A DNA stretch of 64,000 nucleotides from Calliopsis andreniformis. Its lineage: Eukaryota; Arthropoda; Insecta; Hymenoptera; Andrenidae. A program made the position numbers and the translations under genes. How positions within the stretch are numbered: position 1 is the first letter of the stretch; the number at the start of each line of letters is the position of its first letter. The stretch is from NCBI RefSeq assembly GCF_051401765.1, contig NW_027480438.1, positions 4,898,001 to 4,962,000 on the forward strand. The letters are read 5' to 3'. Shown here one piece after another: positions 1-10,795 of the stretch. Below the pieces are notes generated by a model. That model did not search any database. It was given only the letters and a program-made list of their open reading frames with translations, and was not told where the DNA came from.

Positions 1-433
1 GCAATCTTCCAACCTCTATCCACAAACATCAATTTTCACCACTCAACCCTCAACACTCAGTCCTCAATGTTTAATCCTCAATCCTCAATTCTCAATCTTC
101 GATCCTCAATACTGAATCTTCAATCCTAAATACTCAATCCTCAATCATCAATCCTCAATCCTTAATCCTCAATCTTCAATCCTCAGTCCCCAATCCTCAA
201 TCTTCAATCCTCAATCCGCAATCCTCATTCTCAATCCTCAATCCTCAATCTACAATCCTCAATACTCAATCTTCAATCCTCTATCCTGAATCCTCAATCC
301 TCAATCCTCAATCCTCAATCAGCGATACTCAATCTTCAATAACCAGTCCTCTATCCTCAATCCTCAATCCCCAATACTCAACCATCGATCCTCAATTCTC
401 AATACTCAATAGAATATCCTGAAATCTCAGGAT
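1..433 (+). repeat. Right half of a core block at the window start
   Basis: Begins exactly at the GCAATCTTCC anchor and ends at the stem-loop at 416-433. The left half would lie before the window. 17382-17814 is a second right half, preceded by a different left flank with CAATCTGTTGTC. Confidence 0.8.
416..433 (+). repeat. Inverted repeat ATCCTGA-AATC-TCAGGAT
   Basis: Perfect 7-bp arms with a 4-base loop. The same 18 bp recur at 7597, 13846, 17797, 26496, 30344, 34772, 42055, 45328, 48722, 52116 and 54304. Every copy lies 415 bp after a GCAATCTTCC anchor. Other cassettes at this place read CCTGAATTCTCAGTTTT and lack the right arm. No function is implied. Confidence 0.8.
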
Positions 434-1895
434 TCAATGCTCAAACATCAATCCTCAACCCTCAGCCCTCATTCTCAAACCTCAACCCTCAATCCTCAGT
501 CCTCAATCCTCAATCCCCAATCCTCAATCTACATTCCTCAAGCCTCAATCCTCAATCCTCAACCCTCAGTCCTCATCCTCAATTCTCAATTCTCAATCCT
601 CAATCCTCAATCCTCAATCTTCAATCCTTAATAATCTATCTCCAATCCTAGATCCCCAATCCCCAATCCTCAATCCTTAATCCGCAATCTTCAATCCTCA
701 ATCCCCAGTCCTCAATCTTAAATCCTCAATCCTCAACACTCAATCCTCTATCCTCAATCTTCAATCATCATTACTCAATCTTCAATCCTCAATCCTCATC
801 CTTCAATCCTCAATCCTCAATTCTCAATCCTCAATACTCAGTCCTCAATCGTCAATCCTCAATCCCCAATCCTCAATCTTCAATCCTCAATCCTCAATCC
901 TCAATCCTCAATCCTCAATATTCAATCCTCAATACTCAATCTTCAATCCTCAATCCTCAATACTCAATCTGCAATCCTCAATACTCAATCCTCAATCCTC
1001 AATCGTCAATCCTCAAACCCCAATCCTCTATCATTAATACTCAATCCTCAATCCTCAATCCTCAATCCTCAATCCTCAATCTTCAATCCTCAGTACTCAA
1101 TCTTCTATCTGCAATCCTCAATCCTCAATCCTCAATCCTCAATCTTCAATCCTCAATCCTCAATCCTCATCCTCAATCCTCAATCCTCAATCTACAATCC
1201 TCAATACTCAATCTTCAATCCTCAATCCTCAATCCTGAAATCCTCATTCCTCAATACTCAATCGTCAGTCTTCAATCCTCGACACTCAATCTTCAACCCT
1301 CAATCCCCAATACTCAATCCCCAATCATCATTCTTCAATCCTCAATACCCAATCCTCTATCTTCCATCCTCAATCCTCAATCCTCAATTCTCAATCCTCA
1401 ATCCTCAGTCCTCAGTCCTCAAACAGCAATCCTCAACCCTCAGCCTTCATCCTCAATCCTCAATCTTCAATCCTCAATCCTCAATCCTCAATCTTCTATC
1501 TTCAATCCCCAATCCTCTATCATCAATCCTCAATTCTCAATCCTCAATCCTCAATCCTCAATCCTCAATCTTCAATCCTCAATACTCAATCTTCAATCTT
1601 CAATCCTCAATTCTCAATCCTCAATCCTCAATCCTCAATCCTCTATCTTCAATCCTCAACACTCAATCTTCAATCCTCAATCCCCAATCCTCAATCCCCA
1701 ATCATCATTCTTCAATCCTCAATACCCAATCCTCAATCTTCCATCCTCAATCCTCAATCCTCAATTCTCAATCCTCAATCCTCAATCCTCAACCCTCAAT
1801 CCTCAGTCCTCAAACCTCAATTCCGAAACCTCAATCCTGAATCCTCAATCTTCACCCCTCAGTCCGCAACAATCAATTGTCAATCCTCAATCCTC

Positions 1896-2028
1896 AATAG
1901 AATATCCTCAATTCACAGTTTTCAATACCCAATCCCCAACCTTCAATCTTCAAATCTAAATCCACAAACGTCAATTCTCATCACTCAACCCTCAACACTC
2001 AGTCCTCAATCTTCAATCCTCAATCCTC
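1896..2028 (+). repeat. Diverged 19-heptamer cassette, CCTCAATTCACAG type
   Basis: Starts AATAGAATATCCTCAATTC and passes through TTTTCAATACCC, CTTCAAATCTAAATCC and CTCATCACTC. Read in 7s from CTCAATA, every word aligns to a heptamer, so it is mutated array and not an insert. It recurs, for example, at 6120 and once per unit in A and B. Confidence 0.75.
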
Positions 2029-2323
2029 AATCCTCAATCGTCAATCCTCAATCCCCAATTCTCTATCATCAATCCTCAATCCTCAATCCTCAATCCTCAA
2101 TCCTCAATCCTCAGCCTTCAATCCTCAATACTCAATCTTCAATCTTCAATCCTCAATCCTCAATCCTCAATCCTCAATCCGCAATCCTCAATCTTCAATA
2201 CTCAATACTCAATCATCAATCCTCAATCCTCAATCCTGAAATCCTCAACCCTCAATATTCAACACACAACCCTCAACCTTCAATCCTCAATACTCAACCA
2301 TCAATCCTCAATTCTCAATGCGC

Positions 2324-2440
2324 AATAGAATATCCTGAATTCTCTGTTTTCAATACTCAATACTCAACCTTCAATCTTCAAGTCTCCAACCACAAACATC
2401 AATTCTGATCACTCAACCCTCAACACTCAGTCCTCAATCT
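2324..2440 (+). repeat. Diverged cassette, GAATTCTCTGTTTT type
   Basis: AATAGAATATCCTGAATTCTCTG with CTCCAACCACAAACATC and CTGATCACTC. Usually followed about 274 bp later by the GAATTCTCAGTTTT type. It contains an EcoRI site (GAATTC). Confidence 0.72.
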
Positions 2441-2597
2441 TCAACCCGCAGTCCTCAATACTCAATCCTCAGTCCTCAGTCCTCAATCTTCAATACTCAA
2501 TCCTCAATCCTATAATCCTCAATCCTCAATATTCAACACACAACCCTCAAACATCAATCCTCAATACTCAACCATCAATCCTCAATTCTCAATACTC

Positions 2598-2720
2598 AAT
2601 AGAATATCCTGAATTCTCAGTTTTCAATACTCAATCCTCAATCTTCAATCTTCAAGTCTCCATCCACAAACATCTATTCTCATCACTCAGCCCTCAACAA
2701 TCAGTCCTCAATCTTCAATC
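2598..2720 (+). repeat. Diverged cassette, GAATTCTCAGTTTT type
   Basis: AATAGAATATCCTGAATTC with CTCCATCCACAAACATCTATT and CAACAATCAGTCC. Keeps 7-bp register throughout. Three neighbouring domain B copies (near 22.6, 24.7 and 28.6 kb) share CTCATTACTC just before it. Confidence 0.72.
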
Positions 2721-3458
2721 CTCAAACCTCAATCCTCAATCTTCAATCCTCAATACTCAATCTTCAATCCTCAATCCTCAATCCTCAATCCTCAATCCTC
2801 AGTCCTCACTCATCAATCCTCAATCCTTAATCCTCAATCCTCATTCTTCAATCCTCAATCCTCAATCCTCAATCTGCAATCCTCAATACTCAATCCTCAA
2901 TCCTGAATCGTCAATCCTCAAACGCCAATCCTCTATCATCAATACTCAACCCTCAATCCTCAATCCTCAATCCTCAATCCTCAATCTTCAATCCTCAGTA
3001 CTCAATCTTCTATATGCAATCCTCAATCCTCAATCCTCAATCCTCAATCCGCAATCCGCAATCCTCAATCCTCAATCCTCAATACTCACTCATCAATCCT
3101 CAATCCTCATTCTTCAATCCTCAATCCTCAATCCTCAATCCTCAATCTGCAATCCTCAATACTCAATCCTCAATCCTCGATTCTCAATCCTCAATCCTCA
3201 ATCCTCAATCCGCACTCATCAATCCTCAATCCTCATTCTTCAATCCTCAATCCTCAATCCCCAATCCTCAATCTTCAATCCTCAATCCTCAATCCTCAAT
3301 CCTCAATCCTCATTCTTCAATCCTCAATACTCAATCTTCAATCCTCAATCCTCAATCCTCAATCCTCAATCCTCAATCCTCAATCGTCAATAATCAACAC
3401 ACAGCCCTCAACCATCAATCCTCAATACTCAAACATCAATACTCAATTCTCAATACTC

Positions 3459-3580
3459 AATAGAATATCCTGAATTCTCATGTTTCAATACTCAATCCAC
3501 AATATTCAATAACAAATCTCTATCCTCAAACATCAATTCTCAACACTCAATCCTCAACACTCAGTCCTCTCTCTTCAATC
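3459..3580 (+). repeat. Diverged cassette, GAATTCTCATGTTTC type
   Basis: AATAGAATATCCTGAATTC then ATGTTTCAATACTC, AACAAATCTCTATCC and CAGTCCTCTCTCTTC. Recurs at 16546, 20840 and through domain B. Confidence 0.72.
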
Positions 3581-6500
3581 TTCCATCATCAATCCTCTAT
3601 ACTCAAGCGTCAAACCACAATCCTCAATCCTCAACCCTCAATCCTCAGTCCTCAAACCTCAATTCCGAATCCTCAATCCTGAATCCTCAATCTTCACCAC
3701 TCAGTCCGCAACAATCAATTGGCAATCCTCAATCCTCAATAGAATATCCTCATTTCACAGTTTTCAATACTCATTCCCCAACCTTCAATCTTCAAATCTC
3801 AATCCACAAACATCAATTCTCATCACTCAACCCTCAACACTCAGTCCTCAATCTTCAATCCTCAATCCTCAATACTCAATCGTCAATCCTCAATCCTCAA
3901 TCCTCAATCCTCAATCCTCAGTACTCAAACCTCAATCCTCAATCCTCAATCCTCAATCTTCAATCCTCAATACTCAATCTTCAATCCTCAATCCTGAATC
4001 CTCAATCCTCAATCCTCAATCCGCAGTCCTCAGTCCTGAAACATCAATCCTCAACCGTCAGTCTTCACCCTCAATCCTCAATCCTCAATCCTCAATCCTC
4101 AATCCTCAATCCTCAATCCTCAATCTTCAATCTTGAATCCTCAATACACAATCTTCAATCCTCAAATCTCAATTCTGAATCCTCAATCCTGAATCCACAA
4201 TCTTCAGCCCACAGTCCTCAACAATCTGTTGTCAATCCTCAATCCTCAATAGGATATCCTCAATTCACAGTTTTCAATACTCAATACTCAATCTGCAATC
4301 TTCCAACCTCTATCCACAAACATCAATTTTCATCACTCAACCCTCAACACTCAGTCCTCAATGTTCAATCCTCAATCCTCAATTCTCAATCTTCGATCCT
4401 CAATACTGAATCTTCAATCCTCAATACTCAATCCTCAATCATCAATCCTCAATCCTTAATCCTCAATCTTCAATCCTCAGTCCCCAATCCTCAATCTTCA
4501 ATCCTCAATCCTCAATCCTCATCCTCAATCCTCAATCCTCAATCTACAATCCTCAATACTCAATCTTCAATCCTCAATGCTCAATCTTCAATCCTCAATC
4601 CTCAATTCTCAGTCCTCAATACTCAATCCTCAATCGTCAATCCTCAATCCCCAATCCTCAATCTACAATCCTCAATCCTCAATCCTCAACCCTCAATCCT
4701 CAATCTTCAGTCCTCAATACTCAATCTTCAATCCTCAATCCTCAATCCTTAATCCTCAATCCTCAATATTCAATCCTCAATACTCAATCTTCAATCCTCA
4801 ATCCTCAATCCTCAATCCTCAGTCCTCAGACCTCAAACATCAATATTCAACCCTCAGTCCTCGTTCAAAATCCACAACACTCAATCCTCAATCCTCGATC
4901 TTCAATCATCAATATTCAATCTTCAATCCTCAATCCTCAATCCTCAATCCTCAATCCTCAATCCTCGATCTTCAATCCTCAATCCACAATCCTCAATCCT
5001 CAATCCTCAATCTTCAATCCTCAACACTCAATCTTCAGTCCTCAATCCTCAATACTCAACCATCAATCCTCAATTCTCAATACTCAATAGAATATCCGGA
5101 ATTCTCAGGATTCAATACTCAAACGTCAATCCTCAGCCCTCAGCCCTCATTCTGAATCCTCAATCCTCAATCCTCAATCCTCAATTATCAATCCTCAATC
5201 CTCAACCCTCAGTCCTCATCCTCAACTCTCAATTCTCAATCCTCAATCCTCAATCCTCAATCTTCAATCCTTAATAATCTATCTCCAATCCTAGATCCCC
5301 AATCCCCAATCCTCAATCCTTAATCCGCAATCTTCAATCCTCAATCCCCAGTCCTCAATCTTAAATCCTCAATCCTCAACACTCAATCCTCTATCCTCAA
5401 TCTTCAATCATCATTACTCAATCTACAATCCTCAATCCTCATCCTTCAATCCTCAATCCTCAATTCTCAATCCTTAATACTCAGTCCTCAATCGTCAATC
5501 CTCAATCCCCAATCCTCAATCTTCAATCCTCAATTCTCAATCCTCAATCCTCAATCCTCAATATTCAATCCTCAATACTCAATCTTCAATCCTCAATCCT
5601 CAATACTCAATCTGCAATCCTCAATACTCAATCCTCAATCCTCAATCGTCAATCCTCAAACCCCAATCCTCTATCATTAATACTCAATCCTCAATCCTCA
5701 ATCCTCAATCTTCTATCTTCAATCCCCAATCCTCTATCATCAATCCTCAATTCTCAATCCTCAATCCTCAATCCTCAATCCTCAATCCTCAATCTTCAAT
5801 CCTCAATACTCAATCTTCAATCTTCAATCCTCAATTCTCAGTCCTCAATCCTCAATCCTCAATCCCCTATCTTCAATCCTCAACCCTCAATCTTCAATCC
5901 TCAATCCCCAATCCTCAATCCCCAATCATCATTCTTCAATCCTCAATACCCAATCCTCAATCTTCCATCCTCAATCCTCAATCCTCAATTCTCAATCCTC
6001 AATCCTCAATCCTCAACCCTCAATCCTCAGTCCTCAAACCTCAATTCCGAATCCTCAATCCTGAATCCTCAATCTTCACCCCTCAGTCCGCAACAATCAA
6101 TTGTCAATCCTCAATCCTCAATAGAATATCCTCAATTCACAGTTTTCAATACCCAATCCCCAACCTTCAATCTTCAAATCTAAATCCACAAACATCAATT
6201 CTCATCACTCAACCCTCAACACTCAGTCCTCAATCTTCAATCCTCAATCCTCAATCCTCAATCGTCAATCCTCAATCCCCAATCCTCAATCCTCAATCTT
6301 CAATCCTCAGTACTCAATCTTCTATCTGCAATCCTCAATCCTCAATCCTCAATCCTCAATCCGCAATCCGCAATCCTCAATCCTCAATCCTCAATCCTCA
6401 CTCATCAATCCTCAATCCTCATTCTTCAATCCTCAATCCTCAATCCTCAATCCTCAATCTGCAATCCTCAATACTCAATCCTCAATCCTCAATCCTCAAT

Positions 6501-6641
6501 CCTCAATCCTCAATCCTCAATCTTCAATCCTCAATACTCAATCTTCAATCTTCAATCCTCAATCCTCAATCCTCAATCCTCAATCCGCAATCCTCAATCT
6601 TCAATCCTCAATACTCAATCTTCAATCCTCAATCCTCAATC

Positions 6642-7614
6642 GTGAAATCCACAATCATCAATATTCAACACACAACCCTCAAGCTTCAATCCTCAATACT
6701 CAAACATCAATCCTCAATTCTCAATACTCAATCGGCAGTCTTCAATCCTCAACACTCAATCTTCAATCCTCAATCCTCAATCTTCAATCCTCAACACCCA
6801 AACTTCAATCCTCAATCCCCAATCCTCAATCCTCAATCCTCATTCTTCAATCCTCAGTACCCAATCCTCAATCTTCAATCCTCAATCCTCAATCCTCAAT
6901 TCTCAATCCTCAATCCGCAGTCCTCAGTCCTCAAACATCAATCCTCAATCGTCAGTCTTCACCCTCAATCCTCAATCCTCAATCCTCAATCCTCAATCTT
7001 CAATCTTGAATCCTCAACACACAATCCTCAATCCTCAATCCTCAGTCCTCAAATCTCTATTCTGAATCCTCAACCCTGAATCCACAATCTTCAGCCCACA
7101 GTCCTCAACAATCAGTTGTCAATCCTCAATCCTCAATAGGATATCCTCAATTCACAGTTTTCAATACTCAATACTCAATCTGCAATCTTCCAACCTCTAT
7201 CCACAAACATCAATTTTCACCACTCAACCCTCAACACTCAGTCCTCAATGTTTAATCCTCAATCCTCAATTCTCAATCTTCGATCCTCAATACTGAATCT
7301 TCAATCCTAAATACTCAATCCTCAATCATCAATCCTCAATCCTTAATCCTCAATCTTCAATCCTCAGTCCCCAATCCTCAATCTTCAATCCTCAATCCGC
7401 AATCCTCATTCTCAATCCTCAATCCTCAATCTACAATCCTCAATACTCAATCTTCAATCCTCTATCCTGAATCCTCAATCCTCAATCCTCAATCCTCAAT
7501 CAGCGATACTCAATCTTCAATAATCAGTCCTCTATCCTCAATCCTCAATCCCCAATACTCAACCATCGATCCTCAATTCTCAATACTCAATAGAATATCC
7601 TGAAATCTCAGGAT
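6642..7614 (+). repeat. Conserved 973-bp core block, copy 1
   Basis: The core runs from GTGAAATCCACAATCATC to the end of the stem-loop ATCCTGAAATCTCAGGAT. The GCAATCTTCC anchor lies 540 bp from the start and the stem-loop starts 415 bp beyond the anchor. All complete copies share these distances exactly. The core straddles the unit 1 / unit 2 boundary, so the natural unit edge may lie elsewhere than the anchor. Confidence 0.85.
7138..7147 (+). repeat. 10-bp palindrome AGGATATCCT 44 bp before the anchor
   Basis: Perfect self-complementary decamer containing an EcoRV site. It occurs upstream of the GCAATCTTCC anchors, for example 4251-4260 before 4295. Other cassettes have AGAATATCCT, which is not palindromic. 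It could be a chance product of one A-to-G change that later spread. Confidence 0.7.
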
Positions 7615-8379
7615 TCAATGCTCAAACATCAATCCTCAACCCTCAGCCCTCATTCTCAAACCTCAACCCTCAATCCTCAGTCCTCAATCCTCAATCCCCA
7701 ATCCTCAATCTACATTCCTCAAGCCTCAATCCTCAATCCTCAACCCTCAGTCCTCATCCTCAATTCTCAATTCTCAATCCTCAATCCTCAATCCTCAATC
7801 TTCAATCCTTAATAATCTATCTCCAATCCTAGATCCCCAATCCCCAATCCTCAATCCTTAATCCGCAATCTTCAATCCTCAATCCCCAGTCCTCAATCTT
7901 AAATCCTCAATCCTCAACACTCAATCCTCTATCCTCAATCTTCAATCATCATTACTCAATCTTCAATCCTCAATCCTCATCCTTCAATCCTCAATCCTCA
8001 ATTCTCAATCCTCAATACTCAGTCCTCAATCGTCAATCCTCAATCCCCAATCCTCAATCTTCAATCCTCAATCCTCAATCCTCAATCCTCAATCCTCAAT
8101 ATTCAATCCTCAATACTCAATCTTCAATCCTCAATCCTCAATACTCAATCTGCAATCCTCAATACTCAATCCTCAATCCTCAATCGTCAATCCTCAAACC
8201 CCAATCCTCTATCATTAATACTCAATCCTCAATCCTCAATCCTCAATCCTCAATCCTCAATCTTCAATCCTCAGTACTCAATCTTCTATCTGCAATCCTC
8301 AATCCTCAATCCTCAATCCTCAATCTTCAATCCTCAATCCTCAATCCTCATCCTCAATCCTCAATCCTCAATCTACAAT

Positions 8380-10795
8380 CCTCAATACTCAATCTTCAAT
8401 CCTCAATCCTCAATCCTGAAATCCTCATTCCTCAATACTCAATCGTCAGTCTTCAATCCTCGACACTCAATCTTCAACCCTCAATCCCCAATACTCAATC
8501 CCCAATCATCATTCTTCAATCCTCAATACCCAATCCTCTATCTTCCATCCTCAATCCTCAATCCTCAATTCTCAATCCTCAATCCTCAGTCCTCAGTCCT
8601 CAAACAGCAATCCTCAACCCTCAGCCTTCATCCTCAATCCTCAATCTTCAATCCTCAATCCTCAATCCTCAATCTTCTATCTTCAATCCCCAATCCTCTA
8701 TCATCAATCCTCAATTCTCAATCCTCAATCCTCAATCCTCAATCCTCAATCTTCAATCCTCAATACTCAATCTTCAATCTTCAATCCTCAATTCTCAATC
8801 CTCAATCCTCAATCCTCAATCCTCTATCTTCAATCCTCAACACTCAATCTTCAATCCTCAATCCCCAATCCTCAATCCCCAATCATCATTCTTCAATCCT
8901 CAATACCCAATCCTCAATCTTCCATCCTCAATCCTCAATCCTCAATTCTCAATCCTCAATCCTCAATCCTCAACCCTCAATCCTCAGTCCTCAAACCTCA
9001 ATTCCGAAACCTCAATCCTGAATCCTCAATCTTCACCCCTCAGTCCGCAACAATCAATTGTCAATCCTCAATCCTCAATAGAATATCCTCAATTCACAGT
9101 TTTCAATACCCAATCCCCAACCTTCAATCTTCAAATCTAAATCCACAAACGTCAATTCTCATCACTCAACCCTCAACACTCAGTCCTCAATCTTCAATCC
9201 TCAATCCTCAATCCTCAATCGTCAATCCTCAATCCCCAATTCTCTATCATCAATCCTCAATCCTCAATCCTCAATCCTCAATCCTCAATCCTCAGCCTTC
9301 AATCCTCAATACTCAATCTTCAATCTTCAATCCTCAATCCTCAATCCTCAATCCTCAATCCGCAATCCTCAATCTTCAATACTCAATACTCAATCATCAA
9401 TCCTCAATCCTCAATCCTGAAATCCTCAACCCTCAATATTCAACACACAACCCTCAACCTTCAATCCTCAATACTCAACCATCAATCCTCAATTCTCAAT
9501 GCGCAATAGAATATCCTGAATTCTCTGTTTTCAATACTCAATACTCAACCTTCAATCTTCAAGTCTCCAACCACAAACATCAATTCTGATCACTCAACCC
9601 TCAACACTCAGTCCTCAATGTTTAATCCTCAATCCTCAATTCTCAATCTTCGATCCTCAATACTGAATCTTCAATCCTAAATACTCAATCCTCAATCATC
9701 AATCCTCAATCCTTAATGCTCAATCTTCAATCCTCAATCCCCAATCCTCAATCCCCAATCATCATTCTTCAATCCTCAATACCCAATCCTCAATCTTCCA
9801 TCCTCAATCCTCAATCCTCAATTCTCAATCCTCAATCCTCAATCCTCAACCCTCAATCCTCAGTCCTCAAACCTCAATTCCGAATCCTCAATCCTGAATC
9901 CTCAATCTTCACCCCTCAGTCCGCAACAATCAATTGTCAATCCTCAATCCTCAATAGAATATCCTCAATTCACAGTTTTCAATACCCAATCCCCAACCTT
10001 CAATCTTCAAATCTAAATCCACAAACATCAATTCTCATCACTCAACCCTCAACACTCAGTCCTCAATCTTCAATCCTCAATCCTCAATCCTCAATCGTCA
10101 ATCCTCAATCCCCAATCCTCAATCCTCAATCTTCAATCCTCAGTACTCAATCTTCTATCTGCAATCCTCAATCCTCAATCCTCAATCCTCAATCCGCAAT
10201 CCGCAATCCTCAATCCTCAATCCTCAATCCTCACTCATCAATCCTCAGTCCTCATTCTCCAATCCTCAATCCTCAATCCTCAATCCTCAATCTGCAATCC
10301 TCAATACTCAATCCTCAATCCTCAATCCTCAATCCTCAATCCTCAATCCTCAATCTTCAATCCTCAATACTCAATCTTCAATCTTCAATCCTCAATCCTC
10401 AATCCTCAATCCTCAATCCGCAATCCTCAATCTTCAATCCTCAATACTCAATCTTCAATCCTCAATCCTCAATCGTGAAATCCACAATCATCAATATTCA
10501 ACACACAACCCTCAAGCTTCAATCCTCAATACTCAAACATCAATCCTCAATTCTCAATACTCAATCGGCAGTCTTCAATCCTCAACACTCAATCTTCAAT
10601 CCTCAATCCTCAATCTTCAATCCTCAACACCCAAACTTCAATCCTCAATCCCCAATCCTCAATCCTCAATCCTCATTCTTCAATCCTCAGTACCCAATCC
10701 TCAATCTTCAATCCTCAATCCTCAATCCTCAATTCTCAATCCTCAATCCGCAGTCCTCAGTCCTCAAACATCAATCCTCAATCGTCAGTCTTCAC
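8380..10795 (+). repeat. 2416-bp tandem duplication, left copy
   Basis: Matches 10796-13211 at a constant offset of 2416. The one substitution I noted is G at 10248 against A at 12664. The junction near 10796 carries 5 bp (CCTCA) common to both sides, so the exact breakpoint can slide by that much. The chimeric join near 9620-9718 is present in both copies, so that rearrangement came before the duplication. Confidence 0.85.

Larger units (their letters stand above)
1..7181 (+). repeat. Domain A unit 1 (about 7.2 kb reference copy)
   Basis: This is the longest unit and a useful reference for the others. Diverged cassettes begin at about 408, 1896, 2324, 2598, 3459, 3738, 4248, 5086, 6120 and 7135. 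A second copy of the GCAATCTTCC anchor lies at 4295, so the unit itself holds two cycles (about 1-4294 and 4295-7181). Around 4828-4930 it contains a segment otherwise typical of domain C, so the unit is a mosaic. The left edge is set by the window, so the unit may extend further. Confidence 0.8.

Noticed and set aside
408..440. Stem-loop as a transcription terminator or attenuator
   Set aside because: The arms are only 7 bp, no T-run follows and there is no gene upstream. It is better described as an inverted repeat in satellite DNA.
1896..2028. Cassettes as small mobile elements inserted in the array
   Set aside because: They have no terminal inverted repeats or target duplications, and they divide exactly into heptamers related to CCTCAAT.
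2590..2625. AATAGAATATCC as a promoter (TATA-like) element
   Set aside because: No gene or transcript start follows. The sequence is a mutated heptamer pair repeated many times.
6642..7079. Recurring 145-codon frame (from 6642, 23447, 25541 and others) as a conserved gene family
   Set aside because: Its recurrence follows the recurrence of the whole 973-bp core, including the non-coding part. In the domain A duplication the same segment is read inside a longer frame (9716, 12132), so no specific product is kept.
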